Part shown: in pieces, positions 62,837 to 64,000 of the stretch
Numbering within the stretch: position 1 is the first letter of the stretch
Layout of the letters: each line of letters opens with the position of its first letter
Assembly (NCBI GenBank): GCA_013298165.1
Contig: JAAFJU010000001.1
Coordinates: 1-64,000 of the forward strand
Length of the DNA stretch: 64,000 nucleotides
Direction: 5' to 3'
From: Synechococcales cyanobacterium bin31.maxbin.ball.101
GTDB lineage: Bacteria; Cyanobacteriota; Cyanobacteriia; Leptolyngbyales; Leptolyngbyaceae
Position numbers and translations under genes: made by a program
The notes under the pieces: model-generated
What the model saw: the letters and a program-made list of their open reading frames with translations, nothing else
What the model was told of the DNA's origin: nothing
The model's database searches: none

Positions 62837-64000
62837 ATGAGTATTCAAATCGATTACCGTTTTCCTCCTGGCGTTAATGCAGAAAAGCAAGCGAACGTGA
62901 TTGCGATCGGGCAAACCGTCGGCAGTTGGGACGATCGTTTTTCCCATCGCGAAGAATCATTTCAGCGTTATCTAGCAAAGGTCATTCGTGTTGTTACTCA
63001 CGATAGTGGTCACAGTACGGCCACTGTTGAGTTTCCCGTTGCTAATACTGAAGGTGATATCGGCAGTTTGCTGACGATGATCTTTGGGAAGTTTTCCATG
63101 GCGGGGTCAGGGAAGGTGACGGCGATTCGATTGCCGGAGGACTATGGACAGCGGCCTATGGTGGGCTTGTCGGGCATTCGCGATCGGCTCCAAGTCCACG
63201 ATCGTCCCCTCGTCATGGCCATCTTCAAACCCGCATTGGGCTTAACTGCTGCCGATCATACAGGGATTTTGCGTGAAGTGGCAGCGGCGGGATTGGATAT
63301 CATTAAAGATGATGAGATCATGGGAAATCTGGATATTGCACCCACGATCGATCGGCTCAAAGCCTGTCGCGAAGTCATCACCCAAACCAAAGAAACCACA
63401 GGCAAAGAACTCCTCTACGCCACCAACGTCACAGGCCGCGCCCACGAAATCCTCGACAATGCCAAACGATTGGTCGCTAACGGCGCAAATGCATTGCTGT
63501 TCAATACCTTGACCTACGGCTGGTCCGTCTTAGAATCCTTGGCCCAGGACCCAGAAGTCAATGTCCCAATTTTCATGCATCCCGCCTTAGCAGGAGCCTT
63601 ATGTGGCGCACCGGACCATGGGTTTAACTACGCCAGCATTTTGGGGACATTAGCGGCCCATGCAGGCGCAGATGCAGTCCTATACCCTGCTCACTATGGC
63701 AGTTTACCCTTTGAAAAATCTGAAGAGATGGCGATTCGAGATGCCTTGCGCGATCGTAATGTCTTCCCCGTGCCATCAGCGGGCATTCATCCGGGGGTTG
63801 TGCCTAGGGCGATCGCGGACTACGGCAATGACGTGATCTTGAATGCAGGCACTGGCATTATGGATCATCCCAGTGGTCCCGCTTCTGGCGTGACTGCATT
63901 CTTTGAAGCGTTGGACCGATTAGAATCAGGCCGATCGTTCATCATTGACGAAGTGCCGGATTCTGCGTTGAAGACCGCATTAAAAAAATGGATGGTGTAA
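62837..64000 (+). CDS. mtnW: RuBisCO-like protein, 2,3-diketo-5-methylthiopentyl-1-phosphate enolase
   Basis: A 387-aa form IV RuBisCO-like protein. The carbamylation Lys157 and metal ligands Asp159 and Glu160 are kept (GLDIIKDDE), and IFKPALGLTAADHTG and GIHPGVVPRAIADYG align with RuBisCO loops, but the sequence is the DK-MTP-1-P enolase type known from Bacillus and Microcystis. It acts two steps before MtnD in methionine salvage. ATG at 62837; the stop codon ends exactly at the window edge, so the gene is complete. mtnX/mtnB/mtnC may lie beyond the window. Confidence 0.93.
   Translation: MSIQIDYRFPPGVNAEKQANVIAIGQTVGSWDDRFSHREESFQRYLAKVIRVVTHDSGHSTATVEFPVANTEGDIGSLLTMIFGKFSMAGSGKVTAIRLPEDYGQRPMVGLSGIRDRLQVHDRPLVMAIFKPALGLTAADHTGILREVAAAGLDIIKDDEIMGNLDIAPTIDRLKACREVITQTKETTGKELLYATNVTGRAHEILDNAKRLVANGANALLFNTLTYGWSVLESLAQDPEVNVPIFMHPALAGALCGAPDHGFNYASILGTLAAHAGADAVLYPAHYGSLPFEKSEEMAIRDALRDRNVFPVPSAGIHPGVVPRAIADYGNDVILNAGTGIMDHPSGPASGVTAFFEALDRLESGRSFIIDEVPDSALKTALKKWMV

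Overview
The window is a compact stretch of a cyanobacterial chromosome. Photosynthesis and carbon-fixation genes are present: phosphoribulokinase (prk), ferredoxin-NADP reductase carrying a CpcD linker domain (petH), psbY, a high-light-inducible protein and a photosystem I accumulation factor. Gene families typical of cyanobacteria also occur: a KGK-domain protein, Uma2/DUF820 nucleases, DUF3769, and a PatA/PilG-type response regulator. CGATCG/GCGATCGC (HIP1-like) motifs are abundant. The genus cannot be fixed from this sequence alone; a Leptolyngbya- or Oscillatoria-like lineage is only a guess. No tRNA, rRNA, CRISPR array or intact insertion sequence was found.

Layout. 1-9.4 kb: an acidic KGK-type protein cut by the left edge, a plsX-fabH lipid operon, iron/redox genes (ferritin-like, [2Fe-2S] protein, Fur), a glutamate-cysteine ligase with a sucrase/ferredoxin-like protein, and a degenerate alpha/beta hydrolase coupled to a Crp-family regulator. 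9.5-13.3 kb: an uncharacterised protein with RPI repeats, prk, and divergent petH with a structured leader. 13.4-24.6 kb: Uma2 nucleases, a sterol-glucosyltransferase-like gene facing its probable TetR regulator, alanine dehydrogenase, hli, psbY, a phospholipase D-like lipoprotein, cysteine desulfurase and purK. 24.7-34.8 kb: asd-dapA-rnj facing tig-clpP-clpX. 34.8-40.5 kb: outer-membrane proteins (a TpsB transporter and a DUF3769/LptD-like protein) and rplI. 40.6-50.5 kb: msrA, a LuxR regulator, a second glucosyltransferase with miaA, gyrB, a rhomboid protease and ligA. 50.9-59.8 kb: a complete pil/tax chemotaxis operon (PilG, PilH, CheW, PilJ, PilL hybrid CheA, second CheW) that should control type IV pilus motility or phototaxis. 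59.9-64 kb: an EamA transporter, miaE, rimM, and two methionine-salvage genes, mtnD and the RuBisCO-like mtnW.

Non-coding structure is rich. There are eight clear intrinsic terminators and a near-perfect operator-like palindrome between the TetR gene and the glucosyltransferase. Three dispersed repeat families occur: (i) a branched multi-hairpin element of about 105-135 bp in three copies, whose stems differ in sequence but keep their pairing; (ii) a GC-rich 35-40 bp hairpin in four copies, one of them translated in frame inside pilL; (iii) a 125-130 bp MITE-like element in two copies. Most copies are concentrated in and around the chemotaxis operon. Several genes use TTG starts behind strong Shine-Dalgarno sequences, and a 60-codon reading frame with a strong ribosome-binding site lies before pilG.

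The best candidates for undescribed biology are the RPI-repeat protein next to prk/petH, the covarying branched repeat, the DLxxIF motif array in PilL and the structured petH leader.
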